Below, in pieces: positions 1 to 10,892 of a stretch of 64,000 bases of DNA. The stretch comes from Typha latifolia (lineage: Eukaryota > Streptophyta > Magnoliopsida > Poales > Typhaceae). The stretch spans positions 4,156,501 to 4,220,500 of the forward strand of contig CM034104.1 in NCBI GenBank assembly GCA_019914945.1, written 5' to 3'. Made by a program: the position numbers and the translations under genes. The notes beneath the pieces are model-generated. The model saw only the letters and a list, made by a program, of their open reading frames with translations, was not told where the DNA came from and did not search any database. Each line of letters begins with the position of its first letter. The stretch's first letter is position 1.

Positions 1-458
1 TCACATATTGGTTTTTCTTTGTGATTTAAATTTCTTGAAGAAGTTGGGAGAAATGCTATGATCTTTAATTTTACGTGATTATGCTTCCAATCGTCAACTT
101 GTGGGGCTAGAAGATTGATTCAGAGTGGCGTTATGAGGGCAAAATTACGCTAGCAGAGTGAAAAAAGCAGCTTATGTTGATTCTTTCTACAATTTAAGCA
201 AGTATGCTAGTTTATTATATCGTATATGGTATGCACTATCCTTTATTTGTTCCAATGCATTCGCCTGGTCATATCCTACATGAACATTTAGTCCTTGAAA
301 ACCAAACCTATAATTTAGTCTAAATTTAATCTTGTTAAAAATATTTAGCTTCGCCAAAACAGTATTTGTATCTGATGAAGGACATTATGAAGGTTCCTTT
401 GTTTTTACTGATATACTTTGGAAGGTAGCCTAACATTTGGTTATTTTTGACTTTGAAG
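1..458 (+). other. Left edge: probable ATG8 intron
   Basis: This stretch ends in an AG acceptor at 457-458, directly before a recognisable ATG8 exon. I searched it for the upstream ATG8 exons (the N-terminal helices and the conserved segment before the VIVERF motif) and found none. It is most simply read as intron of the gene whose 5' part lies left of the window. No other gene or repeat is visible. Confidence 0.55.
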
Positions 459-2172
459 GTTATTGTTGAGAGGTTTTCTAGTAGTGATCTTCAAGATATG
501 GAAAAGAAAAAGTACGTTCCACCTTTCACTTATGACTTATGTATTTCCACCTTTCACTTATGACTTATATGAGATCTGTTTGTATTCTCTTGGTTTCTTA
601 CTATTTATCTTATACCTATATACATATGCACATACATACATATATTATTCTCATGCATCTGTTGAAACTTGAAACAGTCACATCCCTTCATGCCAAATGC
701 TTGCCTTATCTAAGAAATGTATCTTGTTCATTACTTGCCTTCAAATTCATGGAGAAAGAGATAAACAGAAGAGCATGTGTCTGTGTTCAATATTGGCATC
801 CCAAGGATGTAAATGATTTGATAGATAAAACACTATGGGTTTTAAAGAAAGTCAGCCTTATGCTCTATTGATATCTTTAAACTTTGCATATGCATATCTT
901 ATGGAGTAGGGACCTAGGTGAATCTGAGGTGAGTTCTTTTTAAACTTTCTTCATGCTAGTGCTCTGTCAGTCTAGCCTATTGTATTATATGTTAGTGCAT
1001 ACATGCTGGATTATAATGATTTCATTTTTAATTTCAAAGTAGATTAATGTTCCTTATTAAATATTCAATGATAAATTAAATTGTTAAAAATATGCTAATT
1101 TGGAAAGGAATATCCTTTCTTTATCCTAGGAAGAAAAGAAAAAGGAGAGGAGAGAGGCAGGGGGGTTTGTATTTGTGGTAGATACTACCTTAAAATATAT
1201 TTCTGTTATGCTACTTTGTTTTGTACCCCAGTAGTGAAAGCTTGGAGAAAGTTGTGGGAGATGAGTGAAGGGACAGCTGTAGAAGTTGGATGGACATAAC
1301 TTTGTTTTGGGACAACCTCTCATTTCATTCTGGCTGCCTTCTGGTTACCAGAAGGGACAGCTTATTATCAATGGGAATTTTATATTTCTACAGCAAATTT
1401 GAAGATCTTTCTTGCTTTGAGAAAAATTAACAATAGAACTGCTCTCTTTTTTTCTTTTTTTTTTTGTTTATATGTTTGCTTGACATTGTTAGCATTTAAG
1501 TTAGCATTATGTCATCTATTTTGGATGCAGAATATATTCAGTTTACAATTCAGTCATACACAAATAGGAATTTTATGGCTTGTGCTCTTGGTGATTATTA
1601 CTGGAATTTCATAAATAGGCATGTGTTGTCTTATAAGCACATGATATAAACATTTAACTGGGATAAGTTGTATTGACATGCGCGTAACTGTCGAAAGTTC
1701 CTGCAAAGGAACGTTTTGGTTGTCGAATCTATAGTTCTATATATAGTTGACAATGACATGCATGTGCCAGGTTATAGGAGTTGCTATAGTTCTCCTATAG
1801 CCACAAAATTAGCAAATTATTTCATAAAAATTGCATTTAATTGTAATGTATTTACTGCTGTAACTTTGTATTACCCTACCGCAGATATCTTATCCCTCGC
1901 GACATGTCGGTTGGCCAGTTCATTCACATTTTAAGTGTCAGACTGCATCTTCCTCCGGGGAAGGCACTCTTTATATTTGTCAAGAACACTTTGCCTCAAA
2001 CAGGTCAGTTATTGAGTTATATCTGCATTCAACTTTCACATATTTTAGGATCATGGTTTGCTTAGTATCCTTTTATTTTACAGGTAGTCTCATGGACTCC
2101 GTTTACGATTCTCACAAAGATGAGGATGGGTTCCTTTATATGTGCTACAGTAGTGAGAAAACATTTGGATGA
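459..2172 (+). CDS. ATG8: Autophagy-related protein 8, clade II type (3' part of gene)
   Basis: ATG8 is the ubiquitin-like protein conjugated to phosphatidylethanolamine on autophagosome membranes, where it recruits cargo receptors. Three coding exons are visible: 459-511, 1885-2003 and 2084-2172. They start with VIVERF, pass through [18 protein letters not shown] and [18 protein letters not shown], and end SSEKTFG followed directly by TGA. Frame is kept across both introns (gtacgt...gcag, 1373 bp; gtcagt...acag, 80 bp). The protein stops at the conserved glycine with no C-terminal extension. That is known of plant clade II members (ATG8h/ATG8i), which should not need ATG4 trimming before conjugation. 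The N-terminal exons are outside the window, so the gene is partial here. Family assignment is very secure; the h/i subgroup is inferred only from the bare glycine end. Confidence 0.93.
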
Positions 2173-2671
2173 GCTACCACCATCAGAATATTATGTATAG
2201 ATGCTCATCCTTGCCCTATGTTGAAAATATTTTTACGAGAACAAGACAAGCCAAGTTGTATATATTTATGAATTCTATGCTTTCAAAATTAACGATTAGT
2301 ACTCTCTTAATTAATATAAATTTATAATAGGATTAATTACACCTTGTTGCTCATTTTTACATAGGCTCTTTTATTTATCTTTTGTGACAATTTGGCTTTA
2401 AATAAATAGTTCTCTTATCCTCAAGTTTTCTCTTCTCTTCTTTTATTTTTTTTAACCGCTGGATAGAAATCCAAACAACTCCATCATTGTGCTTTATCTC
2501 GACCAATGATTTCCCACCTATGAGCCTTCGCAACAATCCCTACAATATTATATCTCAAATTTGACAGCCTCATGCATGAAACCAGTTCTTCCGGCTCTAA
2601 TAATCCAGTGCACGAGATGCATTTCCTTAATCTCCGAAGAGTAGAAAGAAGGTTTCCCCAAGTTGATCTCG
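2173..2671. other. ATG8 3' flank and unidentified ORF remnant
   Basis: The first part is AT-rich and fits an ATG8 3' UTR. From about 2484 to 2676 the minus strand has an open stretch (WGNLLSTLRRLRKC...). If the LTR at 2677-5519 is removed and its target duplication collapsed, this frame continues into 5525-5600 as ...HIRGGGAV-RPRSTW.... I do not recognise the protein. It may be an old repeat or a chance ORF. Confidence 0.4.
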
Positions 2672-2676
2672 GACGT

Positions 2677-5519
2677 TGTAACACCCGTTAAAAAAACATT
2701 AAAATAAATAATTTAGCGCACGCGCCATGCGCGTGCACCCTAACCGCAGCACACGTGCTTGGCGCATGTGCTGACTCCTTCTTCCCCCTCCCCCACCTCT
2801 CGCAGTCAGTTGCGAGAGGTGGGAGAGAGGTGCGCCGGAGTGGAGTTAACTCCACTCCGTTGCCCTCTCCACCTCTTCTCTATTTAATCTCCTCTCCTTC
2901 CCCTCGAGTTTCCCTCTTTTCGGAATCTCCCCTTCTTCGCTTTTCCCTAATCTCTTTTCTCTCCCGAGCCGCCGAAGTTTTCGTCACGGGCAGTGAGTCA
3001 CCGGAGCGCCAGCAGCCAACCAAAACCCCTCACCTCGATCATCAGGTTAGCCTTCATCCCCTCTTTAGTTCAATTTGAAAATAGCCTAGTTAATCATGCG
3101 TAATTAGGATTTTATTTTTGTCTACTTTCACTGGAGAAATTCGCCGACCGGCGACCTCAGGTCGACCACCCACCGATTCGGGAAGTTTCCCTACTTCACC
3201 TCCTTGCTGTAGATACCCAAATTGGGTACCCACAGGGCGCGAGGGAGGCGATGCCATGTCGCCTCCCACCGCCAAGTTTCTTTGGCACCAGCGGCCACCA
3301 CCGGCGGTGGTGGCCTCACTGTTAACCTCAAGCCGACCCACCTCTTCACTTGGAAGAGGTGGGTACCCGAGAAGAGGGCTTCGAGCCCACCTAGCACTGA
3401 GTTGAAAACTCCATGGCCGCCGGCCATGGAGTTCCTCAACTCTTACCCTCCGGCCGCACTAGCCGGAGGTTCTGTCCACTCCTGCGCCCAAGTCGACCTA
3501 GTCAACTTGGGGAGAAGTTGCTGGAGCCGGGGGGGCTGCCGGTGACAAGGATCACCGGCAGCAACACCCCTCTCCTCTGTTTCTCCTTCTTTGTCAAGGA
3601 GACGAGGAGAGGGTGGAGGTTGGGCCCCCCACCACTCTCTCTCTCTCTCTGTGGGCTGTGGCGTGGGCTGCGTTACAGCCTAAGTCCACAGTCCCCTCTT
3701 CTCTAAGGTCCCGCAGCCCACCTCCTTATTTGTTGTCGGACTGGGCTCTGGAGCCCAATCCACCATCTCACCCTGCTAGACTGGGCTCTTGAGCCCAGTC
3801 CATTACCTCTGGTCTAGTGGGCTGCAGGTAGGTCTACAACCCACTCTCCCTCTCTCACTCTCACTTAATTTGCTGGGCCTTGAGCCCAGCCCAACCTTTA
3901 ACATTTTAACCCTAGACTAATTAATTTTGAGTCTGTTATTTTTCTTAATTCTGTTAGCTACCTAAATTGTAATTATTATAATTTTCTCAACCATGTTATT
4001 AATAAAATTAGGAACTATACAAAATCAAAATAGGTATTTGAATTTATTAGTCTTCTCAATTATCTTCACATTTACAATGTGAACGGCTCTAATGACCATT
4101 ATTATTTTAATTAAGACAAATAATATCTCGGACCTAGAGAATCAAACTTAAATATACACAACAAGATGTTAGTTTATAAGTCCATTAATTTTATGTTTAT
4201 TTTATTTATAAATTATTAGATTCAGCATTGTGCGGGAAGGATCTTAAAATTCAAGAAGAGCCGACTGATTATGAGAATAAGACGGATTCCAGAAATACCC
4301 CAGGCGAGTAGAATTCTATAATAATCTTTAAAAATGCATGCGTATGTCATATCTTACCTGTGATAATTAAATGTCGTTTTCTTACTTATGAAACTTATAT
4401 GACATCTCATATTTGCATTTAATTACATGTCAGTTCTTACTTGTATTATTTATCACTTAATGCACATGTATGATAGACTCTATGCTCGTTTATAATATCT
4501 GTTATTGTGATGATTATGTTAAATAAATAATAGAGGTCGTGGCACCACGTGCACGTATCACTATTAGTCAAGTTCCAGTTAGGCAGTGCCCTTTTACCTG
4601 CTCAACCCGGGGTTAGGGGTAGAGTGTATATTATATAGTATTATATTAGCGGCCTACACCTGAGGTCGGTAGCAGGTGGAGCATTCAGGTGATTACACTG
4701 CCCTAGTTGGAGACTTGACTAGTATGATATTAGAAAAGATGATTGAGAGGTAGGGATTGTAGTTCTAGCGGTACCCGAGGACGCAGGGTCAGGGCGTTTA
4801 TTGAGCTGTGTGCTCTTATCAGTCGTATGTGATGATTTCGCTCTGTGCGATGATTACTAGAACATTGTTGATGGGCCTACAACTAGGGTCCTTAGTCTGA
4901 TGGCCACAGACAACCGGTCATATGCAGCGTCGCCAGGCATGTATGGGCGATAATACCGCTAGTTGACTAGTCCCCCTCGATTTTTATGATGCTATGTGAG
5001 ATATGTTATTGTGACTCGACTCCTGTGTGGATTTCTATGTAAAATAAGGTATAATGATGAAAGCTATTAAAAGTCATAATGTACATTTTTCTTTGACATG
5101 TTATGAGTTGCATTTTTACTTATCATGTAATATTCTTAGATTATTATTAGATTTTACTTGCTGGGCCCCGTGCTCACCGTCATTTTTGGTGGAAATATTT
5201 CAGAGATGATTATAGAGGATGCGGACATCGAGGAGTAGCAGATTCATTCCTTATTTTTAGCATTTGTTTATTCTATTATTTTAGTTGGACTTAGCCCCTG
5301 CGAGGATATTTATGTTTTAGCAAATTTGTGATGGACTTATATTCCTAGAGGCTTGTTGAGACCTGTGATATTATAATTCAGGATTATTTGTTGGATTATT
5401 ATGGTATTTCTTGACTTATTCAGATACTTTGTGAGATTATTTCACTGACTGATCATGTGGGAATCACGTGGACATGCTCCACGTGAAGAACACGTGAATT
5501 TTTTGAAGTGGGTGTTTCA
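2677..5519 (+). mobile_element. Solo LTR of a retrotransposon (Gypsy-like termini), 2843 bp
   Basis: The element begins TGTAACACCC and ends GGGTGTTTCA, which are inverted complements at 9 of 10 positions with the TG...CA ends required of LTRs. It is flanked by identical 5-bp sequences GACGT at 2672-2676 and 5520-5524, the target duplication expected of LTR-retrotransposon integration. Inside are a TATA-like ctatttaat near 2879, GC-rich sequence, and repeated GGGCTC/GAGCCC motifs around 3740-3900, but no gag or pol frame. A single LTR with intact duplication means internal recombination removed the body, or the element never carried genes. LTRs of this length with TGTAACACCC ends are typical of plant Gypsy (Tekay/Del-like) elements; the lineage is inferred. 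A diverged relative lies at about 18321-20580. Confidence 0.8.
5465..5496. promoter_or_regulatory. Cluster of three palindromic G-boxes (CACGTG)
   Basis: Perfect CACGTG hexamers lie at 5465-5470, 5480-5485 and 5491-5496, inside the last 55 bp of the solo LTR. A further CACGTG is near 4549. G-boxes are known binding sites for plant bZIP and bHLH factors such as ABF and PIF proteins. Whether these act on the LTR or on EMC5 about 860 bp downstream is unknown. Confidence 0.5.
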
Positions 5520-5524
5520 GACGT

Positions 5525-6256
5525 ACTGCACCACCACCTCTAATGTGGCTGGCCACCTTTATTTTTTTATCATCAAACTCAATCCCCATTATACTTCATG
5601 CCATATCCTCAATTCTTCCAAGAGCCCTCCTAAGCAAAATCAATGGTATTATATATATATATATATATACATACATGAGAAGTATGTTTTACTAATAGCT
5701 TTCAAGACGTCGACGTGGTATTGGCATGAGAGCTCTCGGATGGTGGTATTGGCATTCTGTTTGTTTAATTAATAACCCAAGTTCTGGTGTTCTTAATTTG
5801 AAGGTTTAAAGGCCCTTTTCAGACCCGGCTCGCAGCTCACCAGATTAATTACTCATAAGTGATTTTGCCAGAAGGTTGTTAAAGCTATCAATGGATTACA
5901 AATACCATATTTGTTGGACTATTTCTACCATTGAAGAAAACTTTACATTTTCTTTTTACTAATATAACCCCATTCTTTTCTTTTCTTTTCTTTTTTTAAC
6001 AATTTTCAAGCACAAACATATCCAATGTAATTATCTATTTATTATTATTATATATATATATATGATAATTGATATATATAATAACCAACATTTTTTTTTA
6101 TCCAAAGTAGTCATTACATTGTGCCAAACTAAACATTAAGATACGTATAAACTTAAATAGATACCCAATTTGCATATAAAATGTCCAAATAAAGTTATCC
6201 TTAAAACACAATGAGGCCCTAAATTAAAATCTTCAGATGATTCTATTCGGATCCAA
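5525..6256. other. Intergenic, EMC5 upstream region
   Basis: AT-rich sequence with a (TA)n run near 5650-5668 and TA-rich runs near 6030-6080. No protein-coding frame that I can recognise. The last part is the presumed promoter of EMC5. Confidence 0.5.
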
Positions 6257-6262
6257 TATATA
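6257..6262 (+). promoter_or_regulatory. Possible TATA box of EMC5
   Basis: The sequence ccaatatatag lies about 95 bp upstream of the EMC5 start codon, a plausible TATA position with a 60-70 nt leader. Inference from position only. Confidence 0.35.
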
Positions 6263-6354
6263 GTCGGGATCCGAAATCCGATGTTGCCGTTCCTTGGACT
6301 CTTCTCTTGGAAGTTGGAAATCCCCCAAATCGTGAACTGAAGAGGAGGAGAAAG

Positions 6355-8105
6355 ATGGGATTTGGTTTCTTGGTCGGAGTATTCGGTGGCCTTCTTCTTG
6401 CCCACGGCGCCTTCGCCACCATCCACTGTAACCTCCTCTTCTTTACGATCTCGTCAGCTGTGGATAGTTGTAAACTTTTTGATCTCAACCCTTGAACTTT
6501 TGATTCGATTCGTTGCTGCAGATAGAGGAATGCTCAAGATCGCGGAGGAGGAGTTCTCGGGACCTCCCATGAATGTATACCCACTTCTCAAAATGCCACC
6601 TTTCTTATCAAGTTTTGATCTTTTTTGAGTTTGGTAATTTGTGGATCTATTGTGTGTTTGTAATGTAGGTGGTAGTGGAGCTGCTCTTGGGTTTAGTTCT
6701 GTGTATGTGGGCAGGTCTGGCTGTGCCGTCGAAGTTTCACTCAGTTCTTCCTGATTCGGATGAGAACAGGTAGAATCTGACTCTCCTTTTTCACTTCAAA
6801 TTAGTGGTCCACAATTAAGTAACATAATGTTACTTGAGTATACAAAAAAAGAAAAAGAAATATGGTATACTGATACATTACTAGTGTAGATGGCTCCAAG
6901 AATTTTAGATAGATGTAATTGGATGATGTAGCATTATCTGTAAGTAATTTGATGCCAAATCTCGAGTGCCGCATATGTGGATGCATATGTAGATACATAG
7001 ATCATATTTTAGGATACAGATAAAATCTTGGTGGAATTCGAGACATTGTTATGGCATGTGTGCAACTATTTGAAGCCTTCCAATTGTAAGGTCTCTTTTA
7101 CTGTTGTTGTTGTTAGCTTATTCTGTAAGTTGATTTTGTAGGTATTAACTTTTCAATTACTCAACTTGCTAGTAGATTTGATAATCGGATAGGATGTACT
7201 TTAGTAAGGTCATGAATACCTTGTCTATACATGTCCTGCATATTGTATGTTCTATTATTCTGTAGTTAAGAAGAGTTTAAAGGTTCAAGCTGAAGGTGCT
7301 AGAAGTGGAAGAGGAAGAGAAAATAATACTTCAATAAGACTAAGAAAAAAATCTTCTACTCACATATTGTGAAGAAACAAATTAATAATCACTACCACTT
7401 GACGGAATTTTGTTGAGGATCATATAAATGTTGGTAGTTGTCAATATATTCATCGTCATCCTCATCACGATGATAGAGATAATCCTGATGATGAGGACCG
7501 GGCACATTGAATATCGATCTCATCAGTCTTCCATATCGTAGGAAGTCGACTGATGCTCTTTATATTCATCCCAAGCATCAAACTGAATACCATTATAATT
7601 TCCCTAAGTATGACTACTCATTTTCAGATAATAGTTTATTATAACCCCTTTATGACTTGAATAACACTTTATTTATCTGAATAACCATATCATAGTTATA
7701 GTTATAGAAATTATAAATTTCTAATGGTATTTAATATGATGCTTGAGATGCATATCAAGAGCATCCGTTTCTTCCTACGTTATGGAAGGACCAATGAGAT
7801 CAATATTTGATGTGCCCGGTCCTCATCATCAGTATTATTTTGATAGTGACAACAACCAACATTTGTATGGTACTAAACAAAATTTCGTCAAGCGGTAATG
7901 ATTATTAATTTATTTCTTCAGAAATGTGAGTTGTATTTTTTTTTATGACTTTCTTAATTTCTGTAATTTTAAAATATCTATGCTATTTTTCTTCAAGTTT
8001 TTGTTATTTTTTAGAATTTCCTTAAAAGAATATCAAAACTGAAAAAACTTCAAACCATGTCCAGTGGACCTCAATCAAATATTTTGTGATTGTGCTATGA
8101 AGGTG

Positions 8106-8143
<38 letters not shown>

Positions 8144-8301
8144 CTATCTTAATTTGACTAACTTCCCTATATATATAGCATTTTAATGAACTGTCATACA
8201 AATGCAGGATTGTTTGCCTACCAGCTAACCTGGACTTCATGATCTTCAATCACCGTAGTGGCATGTTTCCTTCCAATTCAAAAATGAAGTTGAAGACCTA
8301 G
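6355..8301 (+). CDS. EMC5: ER membrane protein complex subunit 5 / membrane magnesium transporter
   Basis: Four exons (6355-6427, 6522-6574, 6669-6769, 8208-8301) encode a complete protein of 106 residues, the usual length for this family. It begins MGFGFLVGVFGGLLLAHGAF, a first hydrophobic segment, followed by a short loop with EEEFSGPP. The second hydrophobic segment starts VVVELLLGLVLCMWAGLAV, and the tail runs through LPANLDFMIFNHR to end KMKLKT. All junctions are GT-AG and keep frame. EMC5 is a core subunit of the EMC, which inserts transmembrane helices in the ER; animal homologues were first described as Mg2+ transporters (MMGT1). The order two TM segments then the conserved FNHR tail matches Arabidopsis EMC5-like proteins as I remember them. 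Intron 3 is unusually long (1438 bp) because it carries a foldback and a CT repeat. Confidence 0.94.
7337..7951. mobile_element. Long foldback element inside EMC5 intron 3
   Basis: Two arms of roughly 240-270 bp are imperfect reverse complements of each other. The left arm is about 7337-7611 and the right arm about 7706-7951, with a loop of about 95 bp. Matching landmarks are ctcacat at the outer edge, aaattaataatca, ttgacg(g/a)aattttgtt, atgaggaccgggcaca and aagcatca near the loop. Transcribed with the EMC5 pre-mRNA, it would form a long hairpin. Such structures are known from foldback/MITE elements and from young MIRNA or siRNA loci. No clear target duplication was found. Confidence 0.72.
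8108..8140. repeat. (CT)n microsatellite in EMC5 intron 3
   Basis: An uninterrupted CT run of about 33 bp, some 70 bp before the last EMC5 exon. It forms part of a pyrimidine-rich stretch but lies too far from the acceptor to be the polypyrimidine tract itself. Confidence 0.9.
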
Positions 8302-9246
8302 GAACTTCCACAGTTTACTTTCTTTTGATGGAAATTAAACTTGGATAATAGGATTTTACGGTTATATTTGATGCCATGGAAAACCTGCAGAATATGGTTG
8401 TATTTCCTGTACTTTTTTTTTGTTATTCTTTTGATTCTGAAAGACTGGATCAATTAGTTCCTTGCAACTGACGATAGACGAATATGTTTTAATATAATTT
8501 GACCATCTTCATTGACTTGTTCAAAATCTTATCTTCTTCTTTGTTTGTTGAGGAGCATATTGTTGGAAATGAGAGAGTTCTGTCTAAATAATTACTACCT
8601 GAACTCAGCAGATGTAGTATTGTTTGGCATCCCAATGGATTTTTCTCCACACTACTAAATCAATTTTGAGGTCAATTACGATAGTTGGATGCTCAATTTT
8701 GAGGTCAATTATGATAGTTAGATGCATACATTGATGCATTGGCACGCATCGAATGATGCGCATTGATCCAAACAGATTAACACAAACTCCACTCTCTTTC
8801 CTTACACTTCAATTGCTACTAAGGGTAACAAAACCCAAAGACTTTTAAATAAGTTTGAGTTTACCATACTTAGGTTTCGAATCATAACCTGATTATTAAA
8901 TAGATCGCATTATTATTTGTCATTTTAACCCTTTTAATTTAAATCAACTTGTTTATAACTTGACGATCTTATGACTGAAATAATTTATTATAACACTTAT
9001 TATTTGAATAAACATATAACTCGTTTAACCAGTTTAAATCTAACTTATTTAACAAGCAGGTTTAATGTAACTCATTTAATAAATGAGTCATAATTATGAT
9101 AGCTTGAACTTCCCCATGTACCTCTCAAATCCTAATACAATCTCTATTCTCCCCTCCTCCCCCCTTAACTCCAGCCACAATCACTATGGCAGAATAATTC
9201 CTTTTTTTCTCTGTTCTTTTACTATCTACGACAAGCCCAATCCTGC
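8302..9246. other. Intergenic, EMC5 3' flank
   Basis: AT-rich, no recognisable gene. The first few hundred bases probably hold the EMC5 3' UTR. A 33-bp direct duplication lies inside (8660-8725). Confidence 0.5.
8660..8725. repeat. 33-bp tandem duplication, two copies
   Basis: Copies at 8660-8692 and 8693-8725 share tcaattttgaggtcaatta and differ at only two positions, so the duplication is fairly recent. No function is suggested. Confidence 0.85.
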
Positions 9247-9820
9247 TAGAGGTAAAAACAGATCGGATACGGACCGGATAGTGCTCAATTCATATTCGAA
9301 TCCATATTTTTAGTCCAGATACGGATTCGGATACGGATATTGGACGGATAGTAAAATTTAAAACCATATCCTAACTAAACAGATACGAATAATTTTTAGA
9401 TAGAGAATCAAATCTTAAACGGATATTTATTGAATTTAAAAGAATTATAATATTTTATTTAGATATAATTAACACAAAAATATTAAGAGTTTTACAATAA
9501 ATAAATTTTTTATATGTCAAATATGTAATATTAGAGAAATTAATCTCTATAAATAATATATAATATATTATTTGTAACAATATTAATATTTACTATTTAA
9601 ATAAGTAAACTAAAAACTGTAAATCATTTAAAAAAAGATGCGGGTAAACGGATATCCGAATCCGAAAAATATATCCGACCCATATTCGAATCAGTATCCG
9701 AATTTTTTTTAAAAACTCTATCTGTATCCGTATCTGTATCCGAATCGGATAGAAATTTTCTATCCGAATCCGATCTGAGTCGGGTCGGATCGGAGTTAAT
9801 CTGACCCGTTTTCACCCCTA
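9247..9820. mobile_element. hAT-type non-autonomous element, copy 1 (574 bp)
   Basis: It begins tagaggtaaaaac and ends gttttcaccccta, matching the better preserved copy at 21896-22480 along its whole length. Both ends are dense in GGATACGGAT/ATCCGTATCC-type repeats, as expected of subterminal transposase-binding sites. The middle is AT-rich with no transposase gene. The 5' terminus has decayed (TAGAGGTA instead of TAGGGGTG) and no matching target duplication was found, so it is older than copy 2. Confidence 0.72.
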
Positions 9821-10892
9821 CTTCCAACCCATCACCTCCAAGCCATGCCCGATTCAGACTTACGGGGAGAATTACAGCAATGTGAGTTTTTGATGCATTG
9901 TTTGTTTTTTTTTTTTTAGAAATGAATAGCTAAGTAAAACATATAATTTTTATGAGAATTGAAGGCTATATATATATATAGATAGATATATATATATATC
10001 CATGAATTTAGCATTGATGAACTTTCATATAGACAAGAATCATACACTTAGGCATGTTGCATGATCTAGACATGAACAGTATGACACACAGTGTTGTATT
10101 ATTCTTGCATAACTTATGCTGCCATTCTTTGTCAACTGCATTATGATCAAAGTTTATTGCATGTTAGCTTTGCTGCTGAAATGTTTCAGTTATATTGTTT
10201 CTGACTGTGACTAGATCAAGTAAATCACAGCCTCAGATAAATTAACAAATTAACAGCAGTGATGTGGTTACATTCAAACTTTCAGATCATAGACAATTCG
10301 CTCAACACAGTTGGGCCAAATGAAACTACACTGACACGGGAAAGCAAGAACTACTGCTCTGCTGACACCATGACATAAAGAACACTATACAAATTACAAT
10401 CAACTGTCCAGATTCATCTCCACCTCCAAGACCTCCTCCAGGAACTACAAGGACATTACCAACACCAGGGAAGGACCCAAACAATCACCTTCTATAGGGT
10501 TACCAAAGAACCCCCGAAGCCAGAAAAGTTCTGCAACCGAGAAGGCTTCTGCTCGTGGGGATGTTTCATCCTTCCCGACAAAAATTATCAATAAAGAGAG
10601 AAAGGAGCAGTATTATCTTCTTAGGCCTCTCCATGAGTTGCTTCCTAACTAGGTATTTTTTGAATAGTCCTTTCCTTTTTATAGCAAAGGAAATGTGAGC
10701 TGCTCATCTCTTTAAGAGTTGTAATAGAATCATGGTATACAACCAAACCAATTCCTCGGCGACATACGCTCATCATTGCCTTGCAATCTTTCTGGAAGAA
10801 AACAGAAGTAGAATGAGCACGTAGGCTTTCTGTTGCATTGTTTATGACAGATGTGTTTTCAATTTTGGGTGTTCCAAGATGAACCTCTGCCT
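9821..10892. other. Intergenic, PPR gene 3' flank
   Basis: AT-rich sequence with a TA/GATA microsatellite near 9968-10000. The part next to the PPR stop is probably its 3' UTR. On the minus strand the PPR +1 frame stays open for about 90 codons past the stop, but it has no family resemblance I can see. Confidence 0.5.

Noticed and set aside
2755..3706. Several 80-107 aa ORFs on both strands inside the solo LTR
   Set aside because: Short, overlapping, Pro/Arg-rich and without gag, protease or polymerase motifs; chance ORFs of GC-rich LTR sequence.
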